From Dimorphilus gyrociliatus (Eukaryota; Annelida; Polychaeta; Dinophilidae), in contig CAJFCJ010000049.1 of assembly GCA_904063045.1 (NCBI GenBank), positions 103,313 to 167,312 on the forward strand: a DNA stretch of 64,000 nt, written 5' to 3'. This document shows, in pieces, positions 23,065-34,600 of this stretch. A program made the translations under genes and the position numbers. Every line of letters starts with the position of its first letter. Position 1 is the stretch's first letter. Below the pieces are notes generated by a model. The model was not told the DNA's origin, searched no databases, and was given only the letters and a program-made list of their open reading frames with translations.

Positions 23065-23301
23065 TTATTGTGATGTTAGCTTAACTGGCTGAGTTATTGG
23101 TGGAAAAAAAGGGGCATTGATGACGAGAAAAGTTCTCAAACAACTACTAGAAATGGTATTTTGAAATTTGAGCGTTTGCTTATTTGCTTTTTTTCTACAG
23201 TCTGGACAATTAATTAATTCATTTCGAACTTGTAAATGTTGTATACATTTTTTTTTAAATGTATGTTGACGAGGAAGTACCCTGATGTCACCCTCCTTCA
23301 A
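23065..23301 (-). pseudogene. RING-finger-like exon, degenerate
   Basis: The open stretch reads RVLPRQHTFKKKCIQHLQ and then ELINCPDCRKKANKQTLKF. This follows the second half of a TRIM-type RING (PCGHTFCxxC ... CPxCR), but the expected cysteines before and after HTF are Arg and Lys, so zinc binding would be lost. No partner exon or B-box was found. It may be a decayed relative of the RING/B-box/LRR gene at 52.2 kb. Confidence 0.45.
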
Positions 23302-23507
23302 GGATTCTAAAAAAAATACATAAGAAAGCTCTTCTTGGCAAAAGATGTATTCTTTAACGGCCGTCTTGAATTTTGGATTTACTTTTATTTTGTATATTCA
23401 AAATAAATTGGTCTCATTTTTTGTTAAATTTCTGATATTTTATATTTTATACAAATAAGAATTTTAAAATTATTAAAATTACTGTTCAGTACAACCTAAA
23501 GAAGGGA

Positions 23508-23738
23508 TTGAAACATTCTTCAATGAGTGACAGATGGAGATCTGGTCACTCCAAGCAGATAACCAAAGCAGAGAAGAAAATTCTTGCTACATACAAAAGA
23601 AAAACCCCTTTTACTGAGCCAGACAAATGTCTACAGCAAATGGGCATGCCAGACAATGTATCTCCATCTTCTGTCAAGAAGATTCTATGCAAATATGGTC
23701 TGAAAATTTACGTGCCGAAAATGAAAAAAGGCCACTGA
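23508..23738 (+). pseudogene. Tc1-like transposase fragment
   Basis: A 76-codon ORF covers the second helix-turn-helix of a Tc1 transposase: GHSKQITKAEKKILATYKRK, then VSPSSVKKILCKYGLKIYVP. The same region of the intact copy at 57.5 kb reads SLSTCKKILQKNDLKGYVA. Nothing catalytic remains and the ORF ends at a stop soon after. Confidence 0.7.
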
Positions 23739-23929
23739 TTTGCAAAGCCTGAGGTTGACCAGCCTGGCACTGCATGAAGTGAATTAATCCCTATGGTTAG
23801 ACTTATTTCTTTTAAAATCTTCCTTATTTTATTCTATATGAAGGCAGCATTTGCGAAAGGGCTTTAGTTTTAGGCAGGTGAAATGGAGTTTACAGTATAC
23901 TCTATCGAATTACTATATTTAAGGATAAT

Positions 23930-25200
23930 AAAAACTGTAAATGATATTTTTGTATACCTTGTTCTCTTCAAAATACCTCTGTGTCCAGTTTTTCTTAAAA
24001 ACGATCCAGTGCTCCATATCAATCCCTCGTCACCAAACTGATAAAGTCTTACTTGAACTCTGTTAAAAAGTCCGAATGCAGATATTCAAAGCTATATAAC
24101 ATTTTGGTTTGAGTATCTGCATCTTTTAAAGGTTCTCTTTCCCAAGCATTCTATTATGTTTTTTTTTATTCATCAAAAAGTTCTGAACACTTAAAAACTA
24201 TACTACTTACACGTGGCTTAATATCTGAAAGAAGGTATGGAGCTAAACTTGCCTTTTCACGTTTTAGGCGAAATGTCAAATCCAAATGTTCGGTTAAACT
24301 AAGCAACCATTGGTAAAGATCTTTTTAATAAAACTTTTCAGACCAAATTTTGGGTAAGTCATCATGAAACAATTTTCCATTCTAAATTATGGAGAAAAGT
24401 ATGATGAATAATTCAATGCAACTCCTATTGAAATAATTCTTGAATACAAACTTTAACTGCATTTTCTTGAACTGAAACAATACAGGCCATTTTATCCATA
24501 ATTGAGGATTTATAATAACTTGATTCTTTAAATACTCATTTTGAAATAATAGAATGGATCCTAAATCATAATGAAATTCAAGTGCCTGATAAAACTACAG
24601 ACCAAGAGAAAAAGAGTGAAAAAAATTCAAAACGTAAATCACAAATTATGTAAATGTAAACCTCGTCCTTATCAACAATATGACAAACTTCAGGAAGGTT
24701 AATGGCTCGCTTAATTGGATTTATATTTAAACTTTTGTTCTCACTGACAGAATGATTACAGAATAATTTTATTGAAAAGTGTATTAAATAATATATATTT
24801 TGCAAATTTTCCAAATACTCAATACTGTCATCCAAAACTTCAAAACTGAAATCTTAATTTAGAACGACTGTTTATTGATTCTAACTGCCTTAGAATTTTG
24901 AACGACTGTTTATTGATATGCTTTAAAACATTCCATGAAGAAATTCTGGATATTTTTCTATACATAATATCCTTGAATTCTTGAATTACATTTACAGTGA
25001 CTGCAAGATATCTTTTTATAACATCTCTATATATTTGGATCACATTTCCTTCATCTAATCCAATATGACTCAGATGAGAAAAGTTGTCAAAATAAAATTT
25101 TTGTATGTAGCAATTTTTTTGTTTTGAAGAATGATAGCCTATCAATATGTTTTGAGACTCCAAGATTAAATAAGAACGTTCTATTGTTACATGTTTCATT
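23930..25200 (-). pseudogene. Probable Roc-COR (ROCO) protein relic
   Basis: Minus-strand segments match the COR domain pattern in order: LGSILLFQNEYLKNQVIINP with QLWIKWPVLF, then LPKIWSEKFY, LYQWLLSLTEHLDLTFRLK and LAPYLLSDIKP before a GTAAGT donor, and downstream VRLYQFGDEGLIWSTGSFLR. COR domains follow the Roc GTPase in LRRK, MFHAS1-like and DAPK-like signalling proteins. Upstream ORFs (KRYLAVTVNVIQEFKDIMY and others) could be the Roc to COR linker, but I see no P-loop. Internal stops and frame changes mean this copy is probably not functional. Similar minus-strand fragments follow at 27.5-28.6 kb. Confidence 0.5.
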
Positions 25201-25330
25201 CTACGTTGTATTCTACTCTTTTGTTTTTGGATAAAATGTCTATTTCAATTTTTTCTTCTTATCCCAAATTCACTAGCTTTTTGACCAATTAAATCCAGCT
25301 TTTATAGACTTATTAAAATTTATAAACCTT

Positions 25331-25519
25331 TTAATGGTCATTAACAAATTTAAATATCAAACCAGGATTTTTTCCAATTTCATCCTCAACATTTTTAGTA
25401 TCATGATCTGTAAGGAAAGCTTGAAAATAGCTGGAAAATTCTTCCAAGTTATCCAAACACAGATGACTTCTAGTATTTAAAATATTTTTAGCATAGATAG
25501 GACAACCAAATTTTTCCAT
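25331..25519 (-). other. Small ORF upstream of the ROCO relic
   Basis: A 62-codon ORF (FGCPIYAKNILNTRS, LEEFSSYFQAFLTDHDTK) lies in line with the ROCO relic and the larger ORF upstream. It could be an exon of either; no family is recognised. Confidence 0.25.
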
Positions 25520-25567
25520 GTAGAATGTTATCTATTAAAACAGAGAAAAAAATTAAAACCTTTTAAT

Positions 25568-26458
25568 TCACAACATTGCATACCCACTACCCATAACCAC
25601 AACTTCACCTGATTTCTTATTATATAATCTTTGACGAATTTCTCTATATAGCCCATGTCTATATAGTTTTAAATGAAATAAATTTAAAATTAACTTCATA
25701 TTTCTGAAGAGATTTTGAATCTGTACCGCTTCCTCTACAATAGGCAAGATTATCTCCTTAGCCTTTGCTACGATTTTGTATTCGTATTGATAACTCCTTT
25801 GTGCGAGGGTCAATAATCTATTAACTATTTCCTCTGATTTATCCTTTGAAACTTTTTCTTTCCAGATCATTTCGGATTCCAGTTCCTTTAAATAGATAAG
25901 ATTTTCATTTCTGCTGGAGGATTGAATTCTTCGCTCTCTCAATAACGATTTTATAGATTCGGAATCACTATCTGAAAGGTCTAATTTGAAATCATTTCTT
26001 TTTCTCCTGACTTCTGAATTTGGTAGTTCGGAATTTATCGAATTTGCATCTTCGTAGTCTGCTAAAGGAGGAAATTCCTCTACTAACGATCTTTGCTCCA
26101 AAGCGTGAATTTCTTTTGATTTGAATTCTGTTTCTTTCATCCAAAATTCCGACTTAAAAGGCTTCTTTACCAACTTCGCTGTTTGGAGCCAACCATCATC
26201 TCTGTCCTCCTCTTTAGGAACATATCCTCCATCTTTAATACTTTCTTCCATTTTCTCTAACAAATTTTCGAGTTCGCTGAGATCTGAGGAACAATATGTT
26301 CCTACCTTTTCTCTTGTCCAACTTAAAATGTCCTTAATGTACCAAATTTTTGCCATAACATTGGCTCTTGAATGACTCCTTTTTGAGTAAATTCTTAAGA
26401 GGGGGGCTTTTTGATGTAACAATCTTGAAACTAACACACCTTTTAATTGAGATGGCAA
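25568..26458 (-). CDS. Hypothetical protein, 296 codons, charged and helical
   Basis: This is one of the longest uninterrupted ORFs in the window. The N-terminus (MPSQLKGVLVSRLLHQKAPL) is basic, the middle is acidic and Ser-rich (LDLSDSDSESIKSLLRER), and the C-terminal third is helical and Arg/Lys-rich, ending SGEVVVMGSGYAML. No catalytic motif, zinc knuckle, signal peptide or membrane segment is visible. Composition and a single-exon layout would fit a retroelement gag-like protein, but there is no adjacent pol, so that is only a guess. The ORF's length in AT-rich DNA argues that it is, or recently was, translated. Confidence 0.4.
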   Translation of the reverse strand: MPSQLKGVLVSRLLHQKAPLLRIYSKRSHSRANVMAKIWYIKDILSWTREKVGTYCSSDLSELENLLEKMEESIKDGGYVPKEEDRDDGWLQTAKLVKKPFKSEFWMKETEFKSKEIHALEQRSLVEEFPPLADYEDANSINSELPNSEVRRKRNDFKLDLSDSDSESIKSLLRERRIQSSSRNENLIYLKELESEMIWKEKVSKDKSEEIVNRLLTLAQRSYQYEYKIVAKAKEIILPIVEEAVQIQNLFRNMKLILNLFHLKLYRHGLYREIRQRLYNKKSGEVVVMGSGYAML

Positions 26459-26861
26459 TATAGAATCTTCAAAATCATCAGAGTTTATATTCTCGCCATT
26501 TTAATTTTCAAAATTTTTTCAACAGTCAAATGTTCTTTTTTTTCAATGGTCCAACATTTCAACGGTCAAACGTTCTATCTTCCAAACTGTTATAATTACC
26601 TTTGGTTCTTGATTATTGAAATATTCTTTTCTACTGGACATTCCCAGTGATTCTTAACTCCCAATGGTTAAGATATTCTCAACTTTCGAACGTGAGGAAC
26701 AATTTAAATTCTCCTTTCTGAATCGTCCCAAAAACGTAAAACTAAATTCAAAATTTGTCTTTTTGAGAACTTCGTCTTGTCTTTACTTTTGAATAAAGTA
26801 GGAAAGAACTTTATTATAATAGTTACCGTGAAACATATATCTTAACGATATATATTACGAC

Positions 26862-26965
26862 GGTAAAGACAATTCAGCTACTGAACGTAGACCAAGAGCC
26901 ACCTGGCGGGATTCTTACGTTACGTTTAAAAGATACATCGGCCCTCTACCGGCTATTACAAACGT
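26862..26965 (+). repeat. Dispersed repeat R2 (short, GC-richer)
   Basis: Contains GACAATTCAGCTACTGAAC, GAGCCACCTGGCGGGA and, about 50 bases on, GGCCCTCTACCGGCTAT. The same three blocks occur at 34.3 kb and inverted at 28.8 kb. Confidence 0.65.
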
Positions 26966-27549
26966 TACTTATTGTAACTTATTCAACATCCACTATGTTT
27001 AAAGCTGATTTTTTATAATCATTTGTTTCTTTTATTAGTCCATTTCCGCATGGTGTAGTCAAACATTTCTGGAAGATATTAATGTAAAATATTAAGACTT
27101 TCTTTTTTTAAAAAAAAACAATAAAAAGCAAATTCTGATAATATTTTTTTTAATTTACAACTTACTGAGAAGTAGACTGATGAGATTTTTAATGAATATT
27201 CTACTGCAATTTCAATATTTTTCAAAAAGCTTGCCAATAGAGCGAATACACAGTTTTAAAAACTCTACAACATATCTTCAAAGATCTGCAATCCTCATCT
27301 TTTAAACAGATAGAAGCTTCAACTGGTCCACTGTGAAATACTATCCAATTATAATACATGTCACTGATACTTGTGTTGAGGCTATCTTGACCAAAAAGTA
27401 AATAACTATAATAAATAATTCACCAATGAGACAATTTACTTAATATTGTTTTAAATTTATAGATAGTTGAAACTTCATCAATATCTTCTTTTTCTTCAGA
27501 GTTTAGAATCAAAAAGTTACATTTGCATGAAACAAACTGTTAAGTGATT

Positions 27550-28560
27550 ACCTTCATTATCTTCAATACATCTTTACCACAATATGTCAGATGAAGAGGA
27601 AATAATAAATTAGCCTTTGGGATTTTTAATGCTAATTCTAATTCTTGCAGAAAGTTGACAAACCAGTTTGGATTTGCTACAAACCATTCTTCAGTCATAA
27701 AACTTTTCAAAAGTACTGTGTCCCTAAATTTGAAAAACAGAATATTTCAGAGGAAATTCATCTCTAAATTTTGTGCCAACATACCAATACCATGGCCTAA
27801 GTTTAAGAGTTTGAAAAATGGGAATTGACATAGTTTTTTACTTAGACAATCTGCTTCACTTTCTGTCTCCAAATTAAGAAAATCTAATAGAATGATCAGA
27901 TAAACATTAGATGTCAAAACAATTTAAAAATGAAAAAAAATTAAAGCATTGCCATAAATATTCATTTCCTTTATAAGGTCAGATGTGCTTACGAAGACCT
28001 GTTTATTTTCAAGTATCTTCTCAATACTTTCAATAGATCAATTAATAACATCACAAATAAACAAAATCTTCACAATTATATTATCTAGTGAATTTAAATG
28101 AAGCTTTTACCTCATAGCTCTTTTAAGCAGGAATATTAATAATAGAAATGTTAGGAGAATTATCACCTTTCAAGGTTGTTTAATTCTGATAATAATTGAG
28201 TTAAAGCCATTAAATTATGAATATTGTTTTTGTCGTTGGATTTGAGTTTTGACAAATTTTCATCACTTTTTTCAAAGAAAATTCATTAATTCTTCCATAA
28301 AACTATTTCTACAATTACTGATTTAAATATTATGAAAATACATGAAATTTTTAATAATAGTCTTTTCGAAGTCTTGTATTATAGTCTCAATCTTAGAAAT
28401 TAAGGCATATGTGACTGATACTTCATTAATATTTGTTCCAAATCCTAAAAATATTATAACTCCAGAGTTTTTGGAGTCAGATTCTACAAAAGTTAAAGCA
28501 ACATGATGAGAAAATTTATAATGAAAGAAAAGTAAAGGATTATATATTACCAAAAAAGTC
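27550..28560 (-). other. Minus-strand coding remnants, possibly ROCO-related
   Basis: Open segments include LLKSFMTEEWFVANPNWFVN, IPKANLLFPLHLTYCGKDVL and, at 28.4 kb, SGVIIFLGFGTNINEVSVTY with ISKIETIIQDFEK. The last resembles the end of a COR domain, where a paired strand is followed by IExIIxDF. Splice sites are unclear and the pieces are in different frames, so I treat this as decayed sequence related to the 24 kb relic. Confidence 0.3.
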
Positions 28561-28718
28561 CAATAATAACATCTATAAAATACTTTGAAAGACTTTCCTC
28601 ATCACATGTCAAATTGAATGGAATGAAGAAAACTGATCTCTCAAGGGACAAAAATTGTACATAGTCCTACATGTGTAATAAGTGTTGAATAAGTTTATGC
28701 TGGGTAACATCTTCAACA

Positions 28719-28830
28719 GCCAACAGAGGGCTATGGTCTTTTAAAACATAATAATCAAAACGTAATGACAACACTCGCCAGGTTGCTCTGACAAGAATAT
28801 GATTCAGTAGCTAAATTGTCTTCACCACTT
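28719..28830 (-). repeat. Inverted copy of repeat R2
   Basis: The reverse complement shows GGTGAAGACAATTTAGCTAC, CAACCTGGCGAGTG and AGCCCTCTGTTGGCTGTTG in the order seen at 26.9 and 34.3 kb. Confidence 0.6.
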
Positions 28831-29504
28831 TAACATTCTCTTTAAATAAATGACTATTAAAATAAAGCCTATCCTGCTTTATTCAAAAATAAGAAAGAAG
28901 AAAGCGAAATGAAAATGACCTAGATTGAAATTTTAAAATGTAATCTTAATTCATAACATTCATAAAATATCCAATTTGTCATTTTCCAGTAATTTAAAAC
29001 ACTTATACAATATTCTACTTTCTGATTTATAATTAAAAATTAAAAATTAATTCTTTCAAATGTTCTCACATTATATCCAGTATTCTTCTTGTCTTTATAC
29101 AAACTATGATATATAGTATTATAACTGCTTTTTTATTATTGCAGTAGGATAAATGCCATTTGTCAACATTATCTGGGTCTAAAGAGAGATGGGGGAGTAA
29201 GGAGGCAAGGGAAGAGAGAAAATACTTCAAACTTACTTCAGAAAATTTCGCAGTTTAGCATTAACGCGAAAGATGTTTTTAAATTATCTATGAAGAAACA
29301 CCAAAGAAATTCAAATGCTAAAAATAATAAATTAATCTGTTACAAGAATCTTTATGATACAACAAACGTTACTTTTAATAGAAAAGTAACATATTCTGGA
29401 AATAAATCAAAAATTATTAGTTACAGTCTTCACCTTTGCGAAGTGGAAATATTTTCTCGTGAATAAGTATAATATAAATTAACTATATCTCAATTAGTTT
29501 TATT

Positions 29505-30420
29505 TTTACAGTAAATTTAGCTTTCAAAAAACCAGTTTTATCCAAATTAGCAAAAAAGAATCCATATAATTTAACAAATGGCCTAATTAGTAATTATGTA
29601 TCATTTCACCTTGGAATTGATCATTGGCTAGCAAATAATCTTTTAGCTTTAATGTTTTCCGTTTAGATATCAAACCGAGCTTAACTTTATTAAATTCATT
29701 TATAAATTTTTACATTGAAGTAACCAATGAAAATCCTGCTTCAGCCTATGATACAATAAATTATGAATTTTGCGGAAGAAAAAATAATAGTCTATTAACT
29801 ACTGATGCATATTACACAATTTTATGCTCTAAAGGTGGTGTCAAAAGGTCAATTGGTTGTCTTTCGTAGTAATCGCAGCCATTAGGCAAGTATTTCTTTT
29901 AACGAAATTGAAATATTTGGATATTTTTTAAGACTTCCCTATCAACAAAATACGAATATTCTCTTAAATAAACCGGTATTGTGTTCTTCCAACTTTAAAC
30001 ACGAAAATGGAGGCTCTAGACTAACAAATGGAAAGATTTATTTCATAGCAAAGGAGAAAAATATCCCTGGACCAGAGTAGATCTACTCGGAATACACGTA
30101 ATTCATAAAATGGCTGTTACAAACAGAAATCGATATTGTAATGTAATTTTTTTTAAGATAAAGAATTATTTATCAACATGATAATCAATTACTCTTTCTA
30201 GACGCATTTAGAACAAAAAACACAACAGGAATTGTGTCTAATTATTCAGAATTTTCTATAGAAAATCAACTTTTAATTTCTCAAATTTGCTTTAATAATA
30301 ATAAGAGAGAACTTGCATTAATTCCATTTGTACTTTATTGTAAATATGAAAAGTACATCTCCGCAAATAGAATTTATATATGAAGAATTTATATATGAAT
30401 TATGCATTTCTTCTATAGAT
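29505..30420 (+). pseudogene. Decayed fucolectin-type (F5/8-like) gene
   Basis: Typical lectin-domain pieces appear in order but in changing frames: NLAFKKPVLSKLAKKNPYNL, YDTINYEFCGRKNNSLLT, SFNEIEIFGY (the closing strand of the fold), then a second domain NILLNKPVLCSSNFKHENGG with PWTRVDLLGIHVIHKMAVTN, matching the usual NxALxKPxxxSS start and WWRVDLGxxYxVxxVxVxN core. Stops and frameshifts interrupt each domain. Such secreted lectins bind fucose or other sugars. This copy is dead, in the same orientation as the fuller gene at 46-48 kb. Confidence 0.65.
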
Positions 30421-30539
30421 TAAAAATAAACAGGTTGTGTACAATAATGTAGTATACAGTGAATGTTAATTTGTGTACTCGTATGATGAAACAACAAAAA
30501 ATTCATAAAATTAATTATTATTTGATACTACAGAAAAAG

Positions 30540-30640
30540 GCCCTAGATGTATAGTTTTACTCTAACCATCCCTTGGCTATGTCTAACCATTTTCAATATC
30601 CCAAACCTTAGATGGGCCTCTGATACCAAAAGTTGTACAC
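30540..30640 (+). repeat. Partial copy of repeat family R1
   Basis: GTTTTACTCTAACCATCCC, GTCTAACCATTTTCAATATC and CCAAACCTTAGATGGGCC follow the block order of the R1 copy at 345-505. Confidence 0.5.
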
Positions 30641-31690
30641 ACCAGCTTCTTCAACTAATGAGATAAAGACAAATTTAAGGCCTTTCAAGAAGATATTATT
30701 ATAGAAAAAAAAACTGTTATCCGCAAACTCAAATACACAATAGTGTGATGAATGCAAAAATATCACTTTAATCACATCATGACATGAAAAATGCACAATC
30801 AACACATGACCTCATGATTATACTTATTAACTTTTAATAAGAAAATATTAAAAGAAATAATTAAGAAGAGAAAATTATAGCACCGTTATTGATAAATGAG
30901 GTTACTAACGTTCCTTTTATCTGTTTTAAATCTGCATTTATACTTTTATGCTGTTTTATTAAAATTGATACTATCTTTTGAGTTGAAAAACAAATTACGC
31001 TTGATGAATATCCTGGTCCAGTTAAAATGTAGAGTATTATCTGTATATTAAATTAAAAGTTAAAAATAATATTTTATTAAACATTTTTATTTTGACAACG
31101 GCGATGAAAAGAGTCTATAGCTGATTTCTCAAAACCAATTATTTTTTTAAATCTTCCTCACAATACTTATAAACATTATAATAATTGACATTTATGGTTT
31201 TCCAAACCTTCCTCCAATCCCATAATATCTTGTAAAGTAGTCTATATTACTTATCTCTTGGATTCTCGCTCAGTTAAGCGTTATCGTAGCCATATGGAAT
31301 AACTATTCTATTGTTATTTTGACTAATAATGAATGAAATTATTGTCTATAAGAGAAACACAGCAGTGATTGCTCTGCTTTTTGTTTCCCATAATGAATTA
31401 TAACTAGCCTATAATGAATTATTCTTTATACTATAATAATTTATTATATAAGGGAATTACACCTGAAAAAAGCCCCACAATATTTTTTCCAGTTAGTCTG
31501 TCACTATTCAATTATTTGAGATGGATATTATCAAAAACATTTTCGTGATGCCAAAGTACTAGTATTTGTATTAGACCATTTATATTTACTACATGTTGTA
31601 CAGCAACAGCTTAAATTCAAACATTGTTGATTAACCAAAAAACGAAAAATTAGCTGTAAGGTGAACAATTCATATTTGAAGAGAATGACT

Positions 31691-34600
31691 TTAAGCATTA
31701 TGGCCTATCTTAATGTAAAAATCACTTCTTGCGGATGTTTTATAATTCAATCCACTAGTTTTAGCTTCAAACTTGATATAGCATACCCTCTTTTCTGGGT
31801 GGTAAACAAAGCCAACACAGCGAGTATTTGAATCACAAGTTTCAGAGCATAAAATTGGATTTGCATTTTTTAAACGCTTGATATCAAAGCCAGGATATTT
31901 TTTCAAAGGATATTTGACATACATATCCAATGCAGCTGTGTATTAAAATATTTTTTTCACAGTTCTTGCTTGTTGCAAGTATTTAAATACTTACAAGTAG
32001 GCCTTGATCTTATATACAAGTCAGAATTTGGATGATGTTTAAAGTTTGGCCCTGAAGCCTTGGAGACATGTTTCAGATAACAATATTCTCCAGTAAGATG
32101 ATATAATACGCCAATACAATCCTTTGTTTTGTCACAGGTAGCAATGCACTCGCTATTTGCCACATTATTTATTCTTTTAATATCGAATCCTGGATAATCT
32201 TTAAAAGGATAATGAGTATATCCTTTAAATTTAACTGCAAAAATGGAAATTATTTAATTATTTAAAGCTAGAATGTTTCTAAAATTTTACAATTTATGCA
32301 CTTGTATTGTACTCTTAAATTCTTTACAATTCCTTTGCAGGGATCTGTAAAAACGCTATTTGTTGCTTCAATTTGACAGTTTTGTTTTCCATGACAAAGC
32401 TCAATAGATTTGGACTTGGATAATCCTGATACACAATTATTTGAAAGACTTTTTGAAATTTTTGCACACGATGATAAGTCATCTTTATCTCTTCCATATT
32501 TTGCTGTAAATATAAATATTCCAGTTCCAGTTGGGCACGAAAGTGTCATGGATTTGTGTTCACATACAAATTTTTCATCAATTGCTTTAAAAAATTGAAT
32601 TGTTTAAATTTTCTCAAACATCTTAAAAAAATCTTATACAACTTGGTCCATCAATTCTAAGATATACATCAGTGATTCCAAGATCTTTAAAATTCGGACT
32701 AGAAGTTTCTATTTTACTTTTCAAATGGCAAATATTAAGAGTGTAGAGGAAAACAGTTCCAGAACAACCAATAGTTTTATCACAATATTTTGCACAGTCA
32801 ATTGGATTTGATTTGAAATATCTCTTTAAATCAAATCCTGGATAATCTTTCAATGGATATCTTTTATATCCTTTACAGTTTACTGAAAAAAAAAGAGTAT
32901 TTATAATTCGGAATCATAGAGTTATAAAGTTTACAGTTCGGTTTATCATTTCTCAAGTATAAATCAGTTGTTTTAAGGTCTTTAAAATTTGGTCCAGAAA
33001 TTTCTATTTTACTTTTTAAGTGGCAAATATTTTGAGTTAAGAGGAAAACAGTTCCGAAACAGCCAATTGTTTTATCACAATATTTTGCACAATCAATTGG
33101 ATTGGAGTTTAAATATCTCTTTATATCATATTCTGGATAATCTTTCGATGGATATCTTTTATATCCTTTAATACTTGCTGAAAATGATTAATATGTATGT
33201 AAATATATACATATATAGTCTATATACAGGTAAGTCACAGTAACACCTCAAAAAAATACTTAAAGAATAAAAATGAAAGATATTACTATAATTAATAATA
33301 TTCTTCCTATCATTATAGAGAGAAAATATACATTTTTCATTTTAAATCTCCAAATTATCGATATTTTAATGTGGTAGGCCTATTTTCAATGGGAGCATAA
33401 AATAATTGTTATAATCAAAAAAATTAATCTAAAAAAATATAAAAAGTATTTTGTTTTCTTATTCTGACTACTATTTAACAGGATACTAAAGATTTTAATG
33501 CCTCAGTATTTTGTGTGCATACCCTTAGCCTCTATAACTGCACAAAGCCTTCTTTCTATTGTCTGGTATAAAAATTGAATTTCAAATTCTGAAATTATTC
33601 AAAATTCATCTCTGAACATATCCAACATGACTGCTCAAAATTTTGATAAAGTCTGAAGCTGTCATGCAATTAGACACTAAAGCTAGGTCCCTATCTCCAT
33701 TGAATTTAATATAGCCAAATACCATGAACCATGATACTCCCTCCCCCAAATTTTACTGTTTTTGTTGTATATTTGGGGTCGTTCCGTTTTCCTGGTGGCC
33801 TCCTAACAAACTCCATCCTCCTGCAGTGCAGCTCAGCCTTTGATTCATCAGAAAAAAATACTTTTTCCAATTTTTAATCCCCCACTTTCCCTCTCTCTAC
33901 AGAACTCTTTCCTACTTATTATCTGCCTCTAGGATAAAGCAGGTTTTTTGGCTGCAATCCTTCAGTTTAAATTATTTTTTCTTAATATTTGCTTCACTGT
34001 TGTTAGAAACAGAGATATAGGTATGCCAGGGTTATATAATACCTGATGGGCTGTCCACTTGGGGTTCGATTTAGATGCCCTGGTAGTTTGCCTTTCCATC
34101 TTTGGTGTCACTTTTTTTTGGTCTACCACTTCTTTGTTTATCTCTGACAGTCTTTAGCTTTTTAAATTATTTTTTATGTTTAGTACAGTAGTTGGTTTTG
34201 AATAAAATAGAATAGTCTTTATTTTAATAGTCACCATAATCATACATCTCATTTAAAGAGATGTATATGTGTTGAAGACAATTCAGCTACTGATCATCTG
34301 ATAGGGAATGAGAGCCACCTAGCGAGAGCGTATAAACCGTTTTAAAATACAGCAAAGCCCTCTGTTGGCTATAACTACTATCGGACAACGAATCTTACGA
34401 AAATTCGTTATTCGTTTCATGAATTATTTAACAGTTGGACTACATTTAAAAAGCTTTGCCACTTTTCAAATGGACATTTCAGGGTTAGGGTTATTAAATA
34501 TCCTTTATTTTGATTCTTTAAGTATAGAAAGAGAAAAATCAAGAAAATATATATTTTTTTAGGTTTTACAGTGACTTACCCCCGGTACTGTCTGTGCATT

